DNA of 17,309 nt from Candidatus Methanophagales archaeon ANME-1-THS (GTDB lineage: Archaea > Halobacteriota > Syntropharchaeia > Alkanophagales > Methanospirareceae), in the NCBI GenBank assembly GCA_004212135.1, contig RXIE01000107.1, positions 1 through 17,309 of the forward strand, written 5' to 3'. Both the position numbers and the translations under genes were made by a program. Every line of letters begins with the position of its first letter. Within the stretch, counting starts at the first letter, position 1. Shown piece after piece: positions 14,906 to 17,309 of this stretch. The notes below the pieces were generated by a model. It saw only the letters and a program-made list of their open reading frames with translations, ran no database searches and was not told where the DNA came from.

Positions 14906-14983
14906 AGCCTCTTCAGGAGCCAGGCGGGCAGATTGACGGGCTTTTAAACCCGCACGTCTTCAGCTCCTCAGGACGTGAAACCT
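14906..14983. other. Convergent intergenic region with nested inverted repeats
   Basis: The gap between the purA stop and the phosphoesterase stop carries GCGGG (14924-14928) with CCCGC (14949-14953), GGG-CTTTTAAA-CCC (14938-14951) and CACGTC (14953-14958) with GACGTG (14972-14977). They cannot all form at once. A bidirectional terminator or short structured RNA is plausible; neither is shown. Confidence 0.4.
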
Positions 14984-15763
14984 TTACGGGAATGCCTTTT
15001 CGTCAAAGGCTTTCAACTCCATCTGTCCATCAGCAATCATCAGATACCAGTTCTGAGATTTTTTTGAGAGTTCAGCAACCCACGAGCCGGTGTTTGCGAC
15101 CGTTCTTTCCTTGTTGATGAACGGCCTGTGGGTATGACCATACACGAGCTTCTCATTCGGTTTCATTCCAAGGAGGAGATATCTTCCCTTCGAAATAGCC
15201 AGATTATAGATCTTATCGATATCCGTCCTTTCGTGGGGCGGCTTTTTCATCATGCTGGTTTGTCTCCATATACCGCCCCTTCGCTCTAACAACTCCCACA
15301 AATGGCTGAGAAACCAGCCCAGCACGTCCTTTGTAAAGCACATCTTCTCGCTGAAATGTTCGTAAGTTTCTATGCTCAAGGGCTCAAGGTTTGCAAGTAC
15401 CTCTAGTTCGTAGCCATGAATGAAATAGAATTTACTTCCTCGGTCTTCCAATCTTAAGAATTTAGAGACAGTGAAGGGATAATTCCCTTCGTATCGGTCG
15501 CTCAATCTCAGCAGATAATAATCATGGTTCCCTACAACATAATGAATATGCTTCACATCCAGATTACCGAGCTTATCTACTATCTCGGCGTGGATTTCAT
15601 CAGTAACGACTTTGGCATTATTTCGTCTCCAGAAGTCCAGGATATCGCCTAAAAGAACGAGGTCGTGGATATCAGCGGAATTGCAGGTATCTAAAAATCG
15701 AATGAAATCCTCCCTATTGCTTTTCTCATAGCCCAGATGTACATCTGATACTGCGATAATCAT
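14984..15763 (-). CDS. Calcineurin-like metallophosphoesterase, LpxH-like
   Basis: All five motifs of the dinuclear metallophosphoesterase site are present in order: DVHLG, GDILDFW, GNHD, HG in YFIHGYELEV, and GHTHRP. The spacing and the GDILDFW / VGNHDYYLLRL phrases resemble the UDP-2,3-diacylglucosamine pyrophosphatase (LpxH) branch, but archaea do not make lipid A, so the substrate is unknown; a nucleotide-sugar, lipid pyrophosphate or cyclic nucleotide is possible. No signal peptide, so cytosolic. I use ATG at 15763, giving 259 residues; an in-frame GTG at 15772 would add three. A TATA-like GATATTTATGA (minus strand, 15786-15796) is centred 28 bases before this ATG, a leaderless arrangement. 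It faces purA and is divergent from the surface-protein gene. Confidence 0.85.
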   Translation of the reverse strand: MIIAVSDVHLGYEKSNREDFIRFLDTCNSADIHDLVLLGDILDFWRRNNAKVVTDEIHAEIVDKLGNLDVKHIHYVVGNHDYYLLRLSDRYEGNYPFTVSKFLRLEDRGSKFYFIHGYELEVLANLEPLSIETYEHFSEKMCFTKDVLGWFLSHLWELLERRGGIWRQTSMMKKPPHERTDIDKIYNLAISKGRYLLLGMKPNEKLVYGHTHRPFINKERTVANTGSWVAELSKKSQNWYLMIADGQMELKAFDEKAFP

Positions 15764-15785
15764 ACTATACACTCATTTTTGAGCA

Positions 15786-15796
15786 TCATAAATATC
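15786..15796 (-). promoter_or_regulatory. TATA-like box for the metallophosphoesterase gene
   Basis: GATATTTATGA on the minus strand, centred about 28 bases before ATG 15763. No ribosome-binding sequence lies in between, consistent with a leaderless start and arguing for 15763 over the GTG at 15772. Confidence 0.45.
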
Positions 15797-15898
15797 TTGA
15801 GGTTACTATGATTAGATACCTCAATTTATAGGTTCCGCACCGTTCGAGGTTTCAGTTTGTTCTCATCTTCCGTCGTCCTTGACTCGTTCTGTTCAAGC

Positions 15899-15906
15899 TT
15901 TTTATA
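15899..15906 (+). promoter_or_regulatory. TATA-like box for the surface-protein gene
   Basis: CTTTTTATA is centred about 38 bases upstream of ATG 15941. With the usual offset of about 27 bases, transcription would begin shortly before or near the ribosome site. Confidence 0.45.
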
Positions 15907-15927
15907 CCAAGAAGACGCTCTCAATGT

Positions 15928-15934
15928 AAGGAGG
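15928..15934 (+). promoter_or_regulatory. Strong ribosome-binding site fixing the surface-protein start
   Basis: AAGGAGG ends 6 bases before ATG 15941. It is the best Shine-Dalgarno match in the window and shows that the ORF's upstream codons (from 15857) are not translated. Confidence 0.8.
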
Positions 15935-15940
15935 CGAAAA

Positions 15941-16582
15941 ATGAGAAGACCTAAATTGGTGGGATCCACAGCCACCGTTTTACTGCTCAGTTCCATGCTG
16001 GTACTCACTCTTGGAAGCGTTCCAGTCCTCGGAGAGCTTGAATTCGGGGAGTGGTATAGCATGACGATGGACAGAATAGAGCTAGATGCGATGAGTATGG
16101 CCATTTCGATCGAAAACTTTGATTGCACGGGCGTTGAGGCAGGTGCACGGAGTGGCTCTGAAGCTGCGACGGCGGCTTTAGACGAACTCGAGGGATACGA
16201 GGTCTCGCCGGAGATGCAGCCAGTAAAAGAGCATGTGAAGCTGGCGTTGGAGAATTTTACCGCAGCGTGTACGTATGCTGAAACGGGTGCGATGAAGTAC
16301 AATGCAGCAGATTTAAAAACAGCAGCCCGGTATGTCAATGCTTCGTTGGGGCACCTCGAGGAGATTGATAAACTCGGACTCGTATCGCCCGCACCAGTTG
16401 GAGCGCTTAAACGGCTCGAGGGGGATCTCGAGCATGCAGCAAAGATAATCGGTGGTGCTCAACCCTCACCGAGCCCGAGCACGAGCCCCACACCCACTCA
16501 AAAGGCTCCGGGCTATGGGGCGATCCTCGCAGTTGGTGGCTTGTTCATAGTGGCGTACAGGGTGCTCAGAAGAGCGAGGTAA
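15941..16582 (+). CDS. Secreted surface protein with PGF-CTERM-like archaeosortase tail
   Basis: The 213-residue protein has a signal peptide (residues 1 to about 31: basic MRRPK, then a long hydrophobic run ending SVPVLG). The mature part (about 32-172) is helical and acidic with two NxS/T sites (NFT and NAS) and no recognised enzyme domain. A Pro/Ser/Thr linker, PSPSPSTSPTPTQ, is likely O-glycosylated. The tail (16508-16579) is tripartite: PGYG, a hydrophobic stretch, and the basic end RVLRRAR. That is the layout of PGF-CTERM, cut by archaeosortase A and lipid-anchored, with Tyr in place of Phe. The protein would be fixed to the outer face of the membrane or S-layer. The ATG at 15941 is set by the strong AAGGAGG. 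Its function is unknown. A T-rich stretch follows the stop and may end transcription. Confidence 0.82.
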   Translation: MRRPKLVGSTATVLLLSSMLVLTLGSVPVLGELEFGEWYSMTMDRIELDAMSMAISIENFDCTGVEAGARSGSEAATAALDELEGYEVSPEMQPVKEHVKLALENFTAACTYAETGAMKYNAADLKTAARYVNASLGHLEEIDKLGLVSPAPVGALKRLEGDLEHAAKIIGGAQPSPSPSTSPTPTQKAPGYGAILAVGGLFIVAYRVLRRAR

Positions 16583-16596
16583 AAAATGAAGAGGAT

Positions 16597-16625
16597 TTCT
16601 TTTTCTTTCCTCTTTTCGCTTTTTG
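16597..16625 (+). terminator. Pyrimidine-rich T-tract after the surface-protein gene
   Basis: The run from about 16597 contains several T4-T5 stretches within a C/T-only-like segment directly after the stop at 16582, as expected for an archaeal terminator. Weak call. Confidence 0.4.
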
Positions 16626-17031
16626 GGCATGAGAAGCCAAAGGTACTCTTCTTCCTTCTGCCTTCTGCCCGCTGTCTGTCTGCTCATTATTGGTGCCCCA
16701 AGTGCGAGCTGTGGAATAGAGCTATTCAAACGACAGCAAAAGACCACAAAAAAACAGTACTTCCGAAACTATGGAGTTCCGAATACCAGATCCACCCCTC
16801 ACTGTGGTACTGAACCTGGGATTGAAACCGGGAGAAACACTCCGGTAGCTATCTGAGCTGGCAGTTGAGGAGTATCAAAACACGGTTGGATAGCCCGAGC
16901 CACACTCAGAGCACCAGAAAGTAGCGTTTACCCTCAGGGGGAGCACGAAAAACAGGCAAAAATCGCGCTAGCTCACGCTCATCCTGAAGAAGCCACCCAC
17001 CAGCGCGGGTCGTACTACAGACGGGGAAAAC
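16626..17031. other. Region with no intact gene, possibly degraded mobile DNA
   Basis: About 400 bases hold only short overlapping frames without ribosome sites. One frame, from about 16868 to 17048, is open without a start and ends in LTFRLTEP-stop. Features seen: a direct repeat TTCCGAA flanking ACTATGGAG near 16762-16784, inverted CAGTAC (near 16754) and GTACTG (near 16807), and a hairpin ACCGGGAG/CTCCGGT near 16827-16845. It adjoins the transposase end at 17032, so it may be the outer end of an insertion sequence plus degraded DNA. I could not identify a family. Confidence 0.35.
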
Positions 17032-17309
17032 TCACGTTCCGGCTAACCGAGCCCTGAGTTCCCGCGCTCTCTGCTGATTATAGTGCGCTATCTTCTCGTA
17101 AAATGCCCGTAAGAGGAGCTTTCTGCGAAATCCACCACGCCGCAGGTAGCGCTCGAGGTCTTCCACGATCCGTGCCTTCAGTTGATGCGCGGTGATGCGC
17201 AGAATCCGCTTCAAGAGGTTCAGGAAATTATGCATGATGCATTGAACAACAAAGAAGAGTACCCGGACGACGTGCGACCGCGAGCACGTGCGTATCCTGA
17301 ATTCCTTCT
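17032..17309 (-). mobile_element. IS transposase, C-terminal fragment (DDE, probably IS4-like), runs off the window
   Basis: The minus-strand frame is open from the right edge to TGA at 17032-17034, about 92 residues. It reads KEFRIRTCSRSHVVRVLFFVVQ near its start, then MHNFLNLLKRILRITAHQLK and an Arg-rich end. The pattern xxFRIRTxSRSxxVRxxFFxxQ, with a hydrophobic segment after it, is typical of the region directly after the catalytic Glu in IS4-like or ISH3-like DDE transposases (the Y-x2-K of that motif would lie just beyond the window). The internal ATG at 17235 is not the start. Because the other end is outside, I cannot say whether the element is intact. The exact IS family is uncertain. 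Confidence 0.65.

Noticed and set aside
16586..16856. Two short ORFs (16586-16813 and 16623-16856) after the surface protein
   Set aside because: They overlap a T-rich likely terminator, lack ribosome sites and show no recognisable domain; Cys-Pro-x-Cys in one frame is too little evidence.
16740..16860. CRISPR-like repeat, suggested by an antisense TTTCAATCCCAGG-like string
   Set aside because: It occurs once, with no regular repeat-spacer pattern.

Overview
The window looks like a chromosomal segment from a euryarchaeon, most likely a methanogen-related or ANME/Syntrophoarchaeia-like lineage. This is inferred from gene content: a 553-residue archaeal PheT, a UbiA-type enzyme fitting archaeal ether-lipid synthesis, an archaeal-type CoaD, the short archaeal form of PurA, a DUF2117-like protein typical of methanogens, a surface protein with a PGF-CTERM-like tail, and several start codons about 27 bases downstream of TATA-like boxes (leaderless transcripts). 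No marker here fixes the genus.

Layout. (1) 1-2875 (+): the end of an extracellular contractile injection system (eCIS) locus. It holds a double-AAA+ ATPase cut by the window edge and a DUF4157 protein fused to a YkuD-type L,D-transpeptidase domain; the fusion gene carries a +1 frameshift. (2) 2900-4663: divergent nadC (-) and nadX (+), two steps of the aspartate route to NAD. (3) 4672-8648 (+): an unrecognised TPR-like gene, pheT, an agmatinase-like gene and a tRNA-Arg(UCG). (4) 8862-10288 (+): a UbiA prenyltransferase (probable DGGGP synthase) and coaD. (5) 10325-11473 (-): an M24 Xaa-Pro peptidase split by an in-frame TAA, divergent from the DUF2117-like gene (11543-12757, +). (6) 12812-13479 (+): a decayed CBS gene copy followed by an intact two-CBS-domain gene. 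(7) 13484-15763: a small helical protein (-), purA (+) and an LpxH-like metallophosphoesterase (-). (8) 15941-17309: an archaeosortase-type surface protein, about 450 bases of non-coding or degraded sequence, and the C-terminal end of an IS transposase running off the right edge.

Most genes are housekeeping and do not form one pathway. The most interesting part is the left edge: DUF4157 is a hallmark of eCIS cargo, and an L,D-transpeptidase acts on murein, which archaea do not make. The simplest reading is an effector aimed at bacterial cell walls. Three genes in 12 kb are broken (frameshift, in-frame stop, 4-bp duplication), so either sequence error or local gene decay must be considered. 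A 19-base sequence is shared exactly, in opposite orientation, between the region after the tRNA and the coaD/peptidase junction, with a related shorter copy before the UbiA gene.
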